Part shown: positions 1 to 6,412 of the stretch, in pieces
Layout: each line of letters starts with the position of its first letter
Position numbering within the stretch: the stretch's first letter is position 1
Source: Prevotella sp. CAG:1185
GTDB taxonomy: Bacteria; Bacteroidota; Bacteroidia; Bacteroidales; Bacteroidaceae
Direction of reading: 5' to 3'
NCBI GenBank assembly: GCA_000436695.1
Contig: HF992657.1
Coordinates: 25,306 to 37,121, forward strand
DNA: 11,816 nucleotides
The notes under the pieces: generated by a model
What the model saw: the letters and a program-made list of their open reading frames with translations, nothing else
Database searches by the model: none
What the model was told of the DNA's origin: nothing
Translations under genes and position numbers: made by a program

Positions 1-1190
1 CTGAACTCCTGCCATTCTGTCAATAGAATCAGAGCATCAGCATTTGCTAATGCATCATACTTATTGTTATAATATGCAATCTTATTGCCAATTATACGTT
101 TACATTCATTCATTGCTTCAGGGTCATAAGCATGTATTTTACATCCTGCCTCAAGCAATTTTTTTATAATTACCAATGCCGTAGATTCACGCATATCATC
201 TGTTTCAGGCTTAAAAGCCAATCCCCATAACGTCACAGTCTTACCAGACAAATTGCCATCAAAAGTTTTTGCTAATTTATCGAAGAGGATGCCCTTTTGT
301 CTCTCATTAACCCTTTCAACTGCTTTCAATACATCCAATGAATATCCATTATCATCAGCTGTTTTTATCAAAGCCTTAACGTCTTTCGGGAAACACGACC
401 CGCCATATCCACAACCAGCATACAGGAACTTTCGTCCAATACGAGTATCAGATCCAATCCCTGAACGAACCTTATTAATATCCGCGCCAACTAATTCACA
501 CAAATTAGCTATATCATTCATAAAACTAATACGTGTAGCAAGCATTGAATTTGCAGCATATTTTGTCATCTCTGCGCTTGGAATATCCATAAATATAACG
601 CGGAAATTATTTAGCAAAAATGGTTTGTATAATTTTGTCAATATATTCTTTGCCTTTTCGCTATTAACGCCAACCACTACTCTATCAGGACTCATAAAAT
701 CCTTGATAGCATTACCTTCTTTTAAAAATTCAGGATTGCTGGCAACATCAAACGGCACATCAACCCCACGTTTAGCAAGTTCCGCCTTTATCGTCTCTGA
801 AATTTTATTCGACGTACCAACAGGCACAGTACTCTTAGTAACTACAACCAAATAATGAGTCAAATGTTCGCCAATTGTCTTAGCAACCTGCAAGACATAT
901 TTTAAGTCAGCACTACCATCTTCATCAGGAGGAGTGCCAACCGCAGTAAAAACGATCTGCTGATCATTCAAGACATCTGGCAACGATGTTGAGAATTTCA
1001 ATCTACCAGCATTAATATTTTTAGCGACTAATTCATCCAGTCCAGGTTCATATATTGGTATAACGCCCTTTTTCAAAGCCTCAATTTTGGCAGAATCCAC
1101 ATCTACGCATGTTACAGTAGCCCCAATTTCAGCAAAACATGCACCCGAAACCAGACCGACATAGCCAGTCCCAACAATCGCGATATTCAT
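1..1190 (-). CDS. ugd: UDP-glucose 6-dehydrogenase, 3' end cut by the window edge
   Basis: Oxidises UDP-glucose to UDP-glucuronate with two NAD+, in the cytoplasm, supplying uronic-acid precursors for capsule or other surface polysaccharide. I translated 396 codons from the ATG at 1188-1190 (start MNIAIVGTGYVGLV). Visible are the Rossmann GTGYVG at residues 7-12, the STVPVGT and NPEFLKEG segments, the central-helix MTKYAANSM with Lys210 and Asn214, and the catalytic Cys266 in GYGGSCFPKD. The C-terminal UDP-binding half begins at GLAFKPETDDMRES. Spacing of Lys, Asn and Cys matches characterised bacterial UGDHs with a constant offset. The family is usually about 430-450 residues, so roughly 40-50 residues lie beyond base 1. 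It follows rfbC by 25 bases on the same strand, so the two are probably co-transcribed. A GDP-mannose dehydrogenase is the main alternative, but the sequence reads as the UDP-glucose type. Confidence 0.95.
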   Translation of the reverse strand, partial: MNIAIVGTGYVGLVSGACFAEIGATVTCVDVDSAKIEALKKGVIPIYEPGLDELVAKNINAGRLKFSTSLPDVLNDQQIVFTAVGTPPDEDGSADLKYVLQVAKTIGEHLTHYLVVVTKSTVPVGTSNKISETIKAELAKRGVDVPFDVASNPEFLKEGNAIKDFMSPDRVVVGVNSEKAKNILTKLYKPFLLNNFRVIFMDIPSAEMTKYAANSMLATRISFMNDIANLCELVGADINKVRSGIGSDTRIGRKFLYAGCGYGGSCFPKDVKALIKTADDNGYSLDVLKAVERVNERQKGILFDKLAKTFDGNLSGKTVTLWGLAFKPETDDMRESTALVIIKKLLEAGCKIHAYDPEAMNECKRIIGNKIAYYNNKYDALANADALILLTEWQEF

Positions 1191-1215
1191 TACAATAAAT
1201 TTTTAGTCATTTAAA

Positions 1216-1764
1216 TTAATAAAAGCATTCTGCATCTTTAAATGCAACAGCAGACATGTCCTTTGCGCTAGTCAATATTTCTTCTGAATTCATCGGCCAT
1301 TTAATGCCGATATCAGGATCATCAAACCTTATCGATGCTTCATTCTCAGGAGAATACATATTATCTACTTTATAAGTAAATATCGCCTCGTCACTTAACA
1401 CCAAAAATCCATGAGCGAAGCCTCGAGGAATAAAGAATTGTCTCTTATTTTCACCGCTAAGTTCAACCATAACATATTTTCCAAATGTTTTAGACTTAAC
1501 GCGCAAATCTACAGCAACATCCAAAACACGTCCCTTAATAACCCTTACCAGCTTAGCCTGAGAATATTCTCCCTTTTGATAATGAAGGCCACGCAACACT
1601 CCACGACTTGACATAGACTCATTATCTTGAATGAAAGAAACCTTGCCAATATTTTTTTCAAAATCAGAACTTTTAAAGGCTTCAAAGAAATACCCTCTAG
1701 AATCGTTAAACACCTTAGGTTCTATAATGAAGACTCCATCTATTTCTGTTTTTATGTAATTCAT
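1216..1764 (-). CDS. rfbC: dTDP-4-dehydrorhamnose 3,5-epimerase (RmlC)
   Basis: Epimerises C3 and C5 of dTDP-4-dehydro-6-deoxy-D-glucose, the third step of dTDP-L-rhamnose synthesis, in the cytoplasm. The product is 182 residues, the normal family length, with a single cupin fold. Signature segments are EPKVFNDSRGYFFEAF (about 15-30), RGVLRGLHYQ (54-63), FFIPRGFAHGF (110-120), YSPENEAS and the C-terminal SAKD. By alignment from memory with Salmonella RmlC (His63, Tyr133, Asp170), the catalytic residues correspond to His61, Tyr131 and Asp169, all present. The ATG at 1762-1764 matches the usual N-terminus of the family. It is the first gene of a minus-strand unit with ugd. The other rhamnose genes (rfbA, rfbB, rfbD) are not in the window. 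A TAATTTTG -7 box lies about 30 bases upstream of the start. Confidence 0.96.
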   Translation of the reverse strand: MNYIKTEIDGVFIIEPKVFNDSRGYFFEAFKSSDFEKNIGKVSFIQDNESMSSRGVLRGLHYQKGEYSQAKLVRVIKGRVLDVAVDLRVKSKTFGKYVMVELSGENKRQFFIPRGFAHGFLVLSDEAIFTYKVDNMYSPENEASIRFDDPDIGIKWPMNSEEILTSAKDMSAVAFKDAECFY

Positions 1765-1795
1765 AACGAATATTATTTTCTTTATAATTTACCTG

Positions 1796-1803
1796 CAAAA
1801 TTA
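1796..1803 (-). promoter_or_regulatory. Putative -7 box for rfbC-ugd
   Basis: On the minus strand this reads TAATTTTG followed by C, matching the Bacteroidota -7 consensus TAnnTTTG. It would start transcription roughly 20-25 bases before the rfbC ATG. I find no good TTTG at the -33 position, so the call rests on one box and its placement. It lies in the 136-base divergent region shared with the plus-strand gene at 1901. Confidence 0.5.
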
Positions 1804-1864
1804 AAAATATTCTTTGAATAACAGCAGAACAGATAAAAAAAATCTTCATATTAAGCCATATAAT

Positions 1865-1895
1865 TTTGTTTTTTAATTAAAAAGGAGTAATTTTG
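1865..1895 (+). promoter_or_regulatory. Putative promoter of the HU/SPOR gene, nearly leaderless
   Basis: TTTG at 1865-1868, then 19 bases, then TAATTTTG at 1888-1895. Both boxes match the Bacteroidota consensus (TTTG, about 19 bases, TAnnTTTG). Transcription would be expected to begin about 4-7 bases after the second box, around 1899-1902, on top of the GTG start at 1901. The spacer holds a 14-bp A/T palindrome (1870-1883, TTTTTAATTAAAAA). It also holds AAAGGAG (1881-1887), which looks like a ribosome binding site but would lie upstream of the transcript. Confidence 0.6.
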
Positions 1896-1900
1896 CAATC

Positions 1901-2998
1901 GTGATAGAATTAGAAAGACATATTGAGATATTATTGCTAAAGAACGATTGTGTTATCGTTCCTGGCTTAGGCGGTTTCATAGCAAGTCACATTCCAGCAA
2001 GATATGACGAAAGGGACAACATGTTTTTGCCTCCATCAAGAACATTAGGTTTCAATTCTAAGTTAAACATCAACGATTCTTTACTTGTGCAGTCATACGC
2101 AGAAGCTTATGACCTAAGTTATCCTGACGCATACGCACGAATTGAAAATGAAGTAAGAGAATTAAAGCAACATATCGAAAACGACGGATACTATGAACTG
2201 AGTGATATAGGAACACTATGCCTGAATAATGAAGGAAATCTAGAATTCAAGCCATGCGAAGCAGGAATACTAACACCAGACTTATATAGTCTAAGTTCCT
2301 TTGAAATAAAAAAAGACATAGCTCATTCGGAAAAGCAAGAAAAATCATTTGAGGTAAACAATATTTTAAATGGTTCTACGGCAACTATTACATATGCCAC
2401 ATCTCCTGTCTGCAATAAGACAAAGGATAATATTGGCGTAACAGATACGCAAGATGCTTGCATTCCAGAAAAGACTCCTCAAATTAAATTTAGAGTTTTA
2501 AAAAGTGTTTTTGCTGTAATTGTTGCAATTATAACATTTTTCGCATGGACATCACCAATAAACAACACCAACAAAATGATTCAGATGGGGTATGTTGACA
2601 GTGGAATAATTCATAATCTCATCAAAAGAAGCTATAATAACATTACAAAAAGTAGTATCAATTTAAGAAGTAAAGAAACAAAGCATCTTGAGACGACTAT
2701 AAAAACGAAGTCAGAACGTCTAAATACACAAAAAGACGAAACGCATCAAGAGGATATAAAAAATACAAATAACAATTTTTGCATCGTATTAGCAAGTAGA
2801 GTTGCAAAGAAAAACGCAGAAGAGTTTGTAAACAAGCTCAACACACGCGGCATTAAAGCCAGCACCCTTATAGAAAACAATAATTCCATAAAAGTCATAT
2901 ACGGAAAATACATGACTAGAAAAGAGGCTTACAATGCTTTAAATGAATTAAAAGGCAACGAATATTTCTACGATGCATGGGTTTACCATATTAAATAA
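1901..2998 (+). CDS. HU-CCDC81-like / transmembrane / SPOR-domain protein
   Basis: A 365-residue protein of a Bacteroidota-type architecture. Residues 1 to about 130 resemble the paired HU-CCDC81-like domains of the HU/IHF superfamily; the N-terminal stretch HIEILLLKNDCVIVPGLGG (7-25) is the hallmark, and DIGTLCLNNEGNLEF (102-116) resembles the beta-hairpin of the second domain. A low-complexity linker follows. One hydrophobic segment spans about 199-217 with Arg/Lys before it, putting the N-terminus in the cytoplasm. A charged spacer leads to a C-terminal SPOR domain at about 291-365 (FCIVLASRVAKKNAEEFVNKL, then KVIYGKYMTRKEAYNAL). SPOR domains bind glycan strands stripped of stem peptides at division septa. 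The likely role, linking something cytoplasmic (DNA or protein) to septal wall, is inference. The GTG at 1901 is the only usable start: the in-frame TAA at 1874-1876 blocks extension, and the next Met (41) would remove the HU hallmark. Confidence 0.82.
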   Translation: MIELERHIEILLLKNDCVIVPGLGGFIASHIPARYDERDNMFLPPSRTLGFNSKLNINDSLLVQSYAEAYDLSYPDAYARIENEVRELKQHIENDGYYELSDIGTLCLNNEGNLEFKPCEAGILTPDLYSLSSFEIKKDIAHSEKQEKSFEVNNILNGSTATITYATSPVCNKTKDNIGVTDTQDACIPEKTPQIKFRVLKSVFAVIVAIITFFAWTSPINNTNKMIQMGYVDSGIIHNLIKRSYNNITKSSINLRSKETKHLETTIKTKSERLNTQKDETHQEDIKNTNNNFCIVLASRVAKKNAEEFVNKLNTRGIKASTLIENNNSIKVIYGKYMTRKEAYNALNELKGNEYFYDAWVYHIK

Positions 2999-3009
2999 TT
3001 CAAGATAAG

Positions 3010-3564
3010 ATGAAAAGAGTCAGATGCCCTAAATGTGATGAGTTTATCACATTTGACGAAACAAAATACAAAGAAGGACAATCACTTATCTTTGAGTGTC
3101 CACAATGCGGAAAACAGTTTGGCATAAGAATAGGAGCAACAAAGCTTAGAAATACGCAAAAGAAAGAAATAATTAACGAAAACGAATACGACGACAAATA
3201 CGGAGCAATCATTGTTATAGAAAACGTTTTCCACTACAAGCAAGTAATACCGTTAAAACTTGGTGACAACATTATTGGACGCTACATGAAAGGCAGCAAA
3301 ACAAATACGCCTATTGAGACCAATGATCCAAGTATAGATATAACACATTGTATTATTAATGTATCCATAGATAAAAAAGGACACCTTAAATATATATTAA
3401 GAGACGGGCCAAGCTATACAGGTACATTTGTAGACAATGAAATATTGGGAAATAAAGAAAGAAGAATCATATATGACGGTACACTTTTTACAATTGGCGC
3501 AACTAGCATCATACTAAAAGCCCCAAACGGAAAAGACGACAATAAAAAAGATATAAATGAATAA
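3010..3564 (+). CDS. Zinc-ribbon and FHA-like domain protein
   Basis: A 184-residue cytoplasmic protein with no signal peptide or membrane segment. Residues 1-40 form a zinc ribbon: Cys6-x2-Cys9 and Cys30-x2-Cys33 (CPKC, CPQC). Residues about 65-171 look like an FHA domain, with IGR at 89-91, DITHC at 110-114, RDGPSYTGTFVD at 131-142, and IIYDGTLFTIGATSIIL near the end. FHA domains normally bind phosphothreonine peptides. Here the conserved Arg91, His113, Ser135 and Gly138-Thr139 remain, but the Ser of the usual SRxH motif is Asp110 and the Asn of NGT is Thr137, so the pocket is atypical. The gene starts 11 bases after the HU/SPOR gene, so they are probably one transcript and may act together. 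The partner and process are unknown; no kinase is in the window. The C-terminal 14 residues are charged and probably disordered. Confidence 0.78.
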   Translation: MKRVRCPKCDEFITFDETKYKEGQSLIFECPQCGKQFGIRIGATKLRNTQKKEIINENEYDDKYGAIIVIENVFHYKQVIPLKLGDNIIGRYMKGSKTNTPIETNDPSIDITHCIINVSIDKKGHLKYILRDGPSYTGTFVDNEILGNKERRIIYDGTLFTIGATSIILKAPNGKDDNKKDINE

Positions 3565-3665
3565 TATTTATATGATTTTTGTTAAAAAACAATAAATACA
3601 GCTTAAAGTAGCCAATAATCTAAAATATTTTTAATGTAAACATCAAATTAGAAACAAAAAGATTG

Positions 3666-3673
3666 TACCTTTG
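3666..3673 (+). promoter_or_regulatory. Putative -7 box for rpsA
   Basis: TACCTTTG followed by CAG matches the TAnnTTTG consensus. A start point near 3679 would give a leader of about 55-60 bases to the ATG at 3737. No TTTG is seen at the matching -33 position. The leader is almost only A and T, lacks a Shine-Dalgarno sequence, and contains the palindrome TATTTAT-A-ATAAATA (3683-3697). Confidence 0.55.
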
Positions 3674-3736
3674 CAGCCGATTTATTTATAATAAATATAA
3701 AGTCGAACTTTATTAATTTTTAATTTAATTTATTTT

Positions 3737-5509
3737 ATGTCAGATTTAAAGAACGTACAACCATTAGCAGACTTCAACTGGGACGAGTTTGAAAATGGAA
3801 GTCAAGCAAATGTAAGCAAAGAGGAGCTCGAAAAAGCCTATGATGAGACTCTCAACAAAGTCAGCGAGCATCAAGTCGTAGACGGAAAAGTAATCTCTAT
3901 TGACAAAAAGGAAGTTGTTGTTAACATTGGTTACAAGAGCGACGGTGTAATACCCGCAAGCGAATTCCGTTACAATCCGGATTTGAAAGTTGGTGATGTT
4001 GTTGAAGTTTATGTTGAGAATCAGGAAGACAAAAAAGGTCAGCTCCTGCTTTCACACAAGAAAGCTCGCCTAAGCAAGAGTTGGGAGCGTGTTAATGCAG
4101 CTCTTGATAATGAGGAAGTTATTCAGGGTTACATCAAGTGCCGCACTAAGGGTGGTATGATTGTTGATGTATTCGGAATTGAAGCCTTCCTTCCAGGAAG
4201 TCAGATTGACGTTCATCCTATACGTGACTACGATGTATTCGTAGGCAAGACAATGGAGTTCAAGGTTGTTAAGATTAATCAGGAATTCCGCAATGTTGTT
4301 GTTTCACACAAAGCTCTTATTGAAGCTGAACTTGAAGCACAGAAGAAAGAGATCATCAGCAAACTTGAAAAAGGTCAGATTCTCGAAGGAACTGTTAAGA
4401 ACATCACATCTTATGGTGTATTCGTTGACCTCGGCGGTGTTGACGGACTCATTCATATCACAGACCTTTCTTGGGGCCGCGTAAGCGATCCTCATGAAGT
4501 TGTCGCTCTTGACCAAAAGATCAATGTCGTTATTCTCGACTTTGATGATGACAAGAAGCGTATCGCACTCGGCTTGAAGCAGCTTACACCTCACCCATGG
4601 GATGCTCTTGATCCAAATCTCAAGGTTGGCGACCATGTTAAGGGTAAAGTTGTTGTTATAGCTGATTATGGTGCATTCGTAGAAATAGCTCCTGGCGTTG
4701 AGGGACTTATCCACGTTTCAGAAATGAGCTGGAGTCAGCATCTGCGTAGTGCACAGGAATTCATGCACGTTGGTGATGAAGTTGAAGCCGTTATCTTAAC
4801 TCTTGATCGTGAAGAGCGTAAGATGTCTCTTGGTATCAAACAGCTCAAAGAAGATCCATGGGAGACAATCGAAGTTAAGTATCCTATTGGCAGCAAACAT
4901 ACAGCAAAAGTACGTAACTTCACAAACTTCGGTATCTTTGTAGAACTTGAAGAGGGTGTTGACGGACTTATCCACATTAGCGACTTGTCATGGACAAAGA
5001 AGGTTAAACATCCTTCAGAGTTCACTCAGGTAGGTGCAGAGATTGATGTTGTTGTTCTTGAAATAGACAAGGAAAATCGTCGTTTGAGTCTTGGTCACAA
5101 GCAGCTTGAAGAGAATCCTTGGGATACATACGAAACAATTTACACACCGGGTTCAATCCATACAGGTAAGATTACAGAGATAATGGATAAGGGTGCTGTT
5201 ATAACTCTGAACGAAGGTGGTGAAGGCTTTGCAACTCCTAAACATCTTGTAAAAGAAGACGGTTCACAGGCTCAGCCTGGTGAAGAACTCCAGTTCAAAG
5301 TAATAGAGTTTGTTAAAGAGACAAAACGTATAATTCTCTCACACAGCCGCACATTTGAAGATGTTAAAGAAGAGCCTAAGAAGGCACCACGTGCAAAGAA
5401 AGCCAAGAAAGAAGATGCTCCTGTTATAAATAACATTGCAGCAGGAACAACATTAGGTGACATCGATGCACTGGCTGAGCTCAAAGCAAAAATGGAAAAA
5501 GGAGAATAA
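3737..5509 (+). CDS. rpsA: 30S ribosomal protein S1
   Basis: Binds mRNA on the small ribosomal subunit and helps it load. The 590-residue product has six S1 (OB-fold) repeats at about 46-110, 128-193, 214-282, 299-370, 385-457 and 472-538. Repeats 3-5 are the most canonical, each with a GVFVDLGGVDGLIHITDLSW-like core and ending in GLKQL, GIKQL or GHKQL. Repeats 1, 2 and 6 are more diverged, as usual in S1. The tail (541-590) has a lysine-rich stretch and then TTLGDIDALAELKAKME, an ending I associate with Bacteroidota S1. The ATG at 3737 has no Shine-Dalgarno sequence, normal in this phylum, where S1 is thought to matter for initiation. The coding region looks richer in G+C and more uniform in codon use than its neighbours, fitting high expression. 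It has its own -7 box and terminator, so it is probably transcribed alone. Confidence 0.97.
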   Translation: MSDLKNVQPLADFNWDEFENGSQANVSKEELEKAYDETLNKVSEHQVVDGKVISIDKKEVVVNIGYKSDGVIPASEFRYNPDLKVGDVVEVYVENQEDKKGQLLLSHKKARLSKSWERVNAALDNEEVIQGYIKCRTKGGMIVDVFGIEAFLPGSQIDVHPIRDYDVFVGKTMEFKVVKINQEFRNVVVSHKALIEAELEAQKKEIISKLEKGQILEGTVKNITSYGVFVDLGGVDGLIHITDLSWGRVSDPHEVVALDQKINVVILDFDDDKKRIALGLKQLTPHPWDALDPNLKVGDHVKGKVVVIADYGAFVEIAPGVEGLIHVSEMSWSQHLRSAQEFMHVGDEVEAVILTLDREERKMSLGIKQLKEDPWETIEVKYPIGSKHTAKVRNFTNFGIFVELEEGVDGLIHISDLSWTKKVKHPSEFTQVGAEIDVVVLEIDKENRRLSLGHKQLEENPWDTYETIYTPGSIHTGKITEIMDKGAVITLNEGGEGFATPKHLVKEDGSQAQPGEELQFKVIEFVKETKRIILSHSRTFEDVKEEPKKAPRAKKAKKEDAPVINNIAAGTTLGDIDALAELKAKMEKGE

Positions 5510-5532
5510 TAATATAATTCTTTTCTAAAAAT

Positions 5533-5566
5533 AAAAATGGGGAACGAATATCGTTTCCCATTTTTT
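5533..5566 (+). terminator. Intrinsic terminator of rpsA
   Basis: A 15-base arm (5533-5547, AAAAATGGGGAACGA) pairs along its full length with 5551-5565 (TCGTTTCCCATTTTT), with one G-U wobble and a three-base ATA loop. A run of six T follows the GC-containing part of the stem at 5561-5566. It begins 23 bases after the rpsA stop. The A-run on the left could make it act in both directions, but no minus-strand gene is seen nearby. Confidence 0.93.
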
Positions 5567-5757
5567 ATTGACAAATGACTAGCTTGATAATAAAAACAAT
5601 ATCAGCCACGCCATATAAGTTGCTAGTATTAATAGTATTTAAAGCATAAAGACTATAAAACTAAAAATATTTTTAACAGGAAAAGACATTAATAAGGAAT
5701 AATACCTTCATAAAAAGTAAACTAATATATAATACGACATATTTAAAGAATAAAACC

Positions 5758-5844
5758 ATTGAGTTTTACAATAAAAACAATTGATTTGCGATGCAAAAAC
5801 AATTGAGTTTCACATAAGAAACAGCCCACTTTCATATTAGAACA
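5758..5844. repeat. Tandem array of about 22-bp units with inverted-repeat arms
   Basis: Three head-to-tail 22-bp units run at 5758-5779, 5780-5801 and 5802-5823, each starting ATTGA and ending AAACA. A diverged 21-bp fourth unit (5824-5844) ends GAACA. Unit 1 has arms GTTTT / AAAAC and unit 3 has GTTTC / GAAAC, both around a six-base loop at the same position. Unit 2 has shifted arms, TTTGC / GCAAA, around GAT. There are no spacers between units, so it is not a CRISPR array. I cannot name the family. Confidence 0.65.
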
Positions 5845-5860
5845 ATATTCCATAATTATA

Positions 5861-5874
5861 TTATCAATTGATAA
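5861..5874. repeat. Perfect 14-bp palindrome
   Basis: TTATCAATTGATAA is self-complementary over all 14 bases. It lies 16 bases after the 22-bp repeat array, whose units also carry CAATTGA at their junctions. It could be a protein-binding site or a chance product of A/T-rich DNA. Confidence 0.3.
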
Positions 5875-6225
5875 GAATACAGTCTGGCACTCAAATGTAT
5901 TGTAATTAAAGTAATTAATAAATTTACAATTTTAAGCTACACGAAAAAAATCAAATCAAATTAGAGATAAAATAACACAAACTATATGTTTATTTTATAA
6001 TAATATTATAAACGACACAAAAAATGGAAACACAAACAACAAAATGTATAAAAGCTGATGCCTATGACCGAAACAAATAAATCAGCATTTCTCACCAAAT
6101 CCCGAATAAGAAACGAACAATATGAAACGTATAAAATAAAACTATTGAAAACCAAAAATCAACACAACAAATATACACAATAGCAACAACACCATATCTA
6201 CAAACAAGAAAGTACATATAAATCA

Positions 6226-6262
6226 TTAAATGACATTTAAAATCCTGCATACCATATATGCA
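6226..6262. promoter_or_regulatory. Two adjacent perfect palindromes, candidate operators
   Basis: TTAAATG-A-CATTTAA (6226-6240) has seven-base arms around one base. TGCATA-CCATA-TATGCA (6246-6262) has six-base arms around five. They are five bases apart and end about 90 bases before the -33 box of the galM promoter, a place where an activator could bind. A global sugar regulator such as the CRP-like Cur of Bacteroides is one candidate, but I do not know its motif well enough to match it. Confidence 0.35.
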
Positions 6263-6352
6263 AATAAATATCAAAAAAGACATAAATTATCCATTCAAAA
6301 GATAAAATATGTAAAATTAATATTTATATAGTAAAAACACAAACAAATAAAT

Positions 6353-6383
6353 TTTGACATATAAATAATATGATGTAATTTTA
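6353..6383 (+). promoter_or_regulatory. Promoter of the arabinose operon, with possible operator in the spacer
   Basis: TTTG at 6353-6356, 19 bases, then TAATTTTA at 6376-6383. This is seven of eight matches to TAnnTTTG, with the same 19-base spacing as the promoter at 1865. Transcription would start near 6388-6391, giving a leader of about 22-25 A/T-rich bases to the galM ATG. Between the boxes lies ACATAT-(N5)-ATATGATGT, an imperfect inverted repeat starting at 6357. A repressor bound there would block polymerase, so it is a possible AraR site. Confidence 0.6.
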
Positions 6384-6412
6384 CACCCAATAATAACCTA
6401 ATTAATAAAATT

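Larger units (their letters stand above)
5567..6352. other. Long A/T-rich intergenic region without a credible gene
   Basis: About 790 bases between the rpsA terminator and the galM promoter. I see no coding sequence, tRNA or other known RNA. Recognisable structure includes the 22-bp tandem repeats at 5758-5844 and palindromes at 5861-5874, 6226-6240 and 6246-6262. There is also a hairpin-like pair of arms at 6054-6059 and 6081-6086 (GCTGAT / ATCAGC, 21-base loop). From about 6000 to 6260 the plus strand is very rich in A and C and poor in G. One 63-codon minus-strand frame (6092-6283) has no family resemblance and probably reflects this skew. Confidence 0.7.

Noticed and set aside
253..855. 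200-codon plus-strand frame
   Set aside because: Lies fully antisense to a well-conserved UDP-glucose dehydrogenase; its length reflects the codon bias of the real gene.
1881..1887. AAAGGAG as ribosome binding site of the gene at 1901
   Set aside because: It is 13 bases from the start, rather far, and lies between the two promoter boxes, so it is probably not in the mRNA.
3579..3592. Terminator after the FHA gene (TTGTT-AAAA-AACAA)
   Set aside because: The stem is five bases with a single G-C pair and no T-run follows, so it is too weak to call.
4304..4714. 136-codon minus-strand frame
   Set aside because: Antisense to the most conserved S1 repeats of rpsA, with no recognisable domain.
5758..5844. 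CRISPR array
   Set aside because: Units are only about 22 bp, adjoin without spacers, differ from one another, and no cas gene is nearby.
6054..6086. Intrinsic terminator on either strand
   Set aside because: Only six paired bases around a 21-base loop, with no strong T-run on the plus strand and no gene ending nearby on the minus strand.
6092..6283. 63-codon minus-strand frame rich in hydrophobic and aromatic residues
   Set aside because: No family resemblance and no promoter or start context. Its Phe/Ile/Tyr/Val bias follows from the A/C-rich opposite strand.
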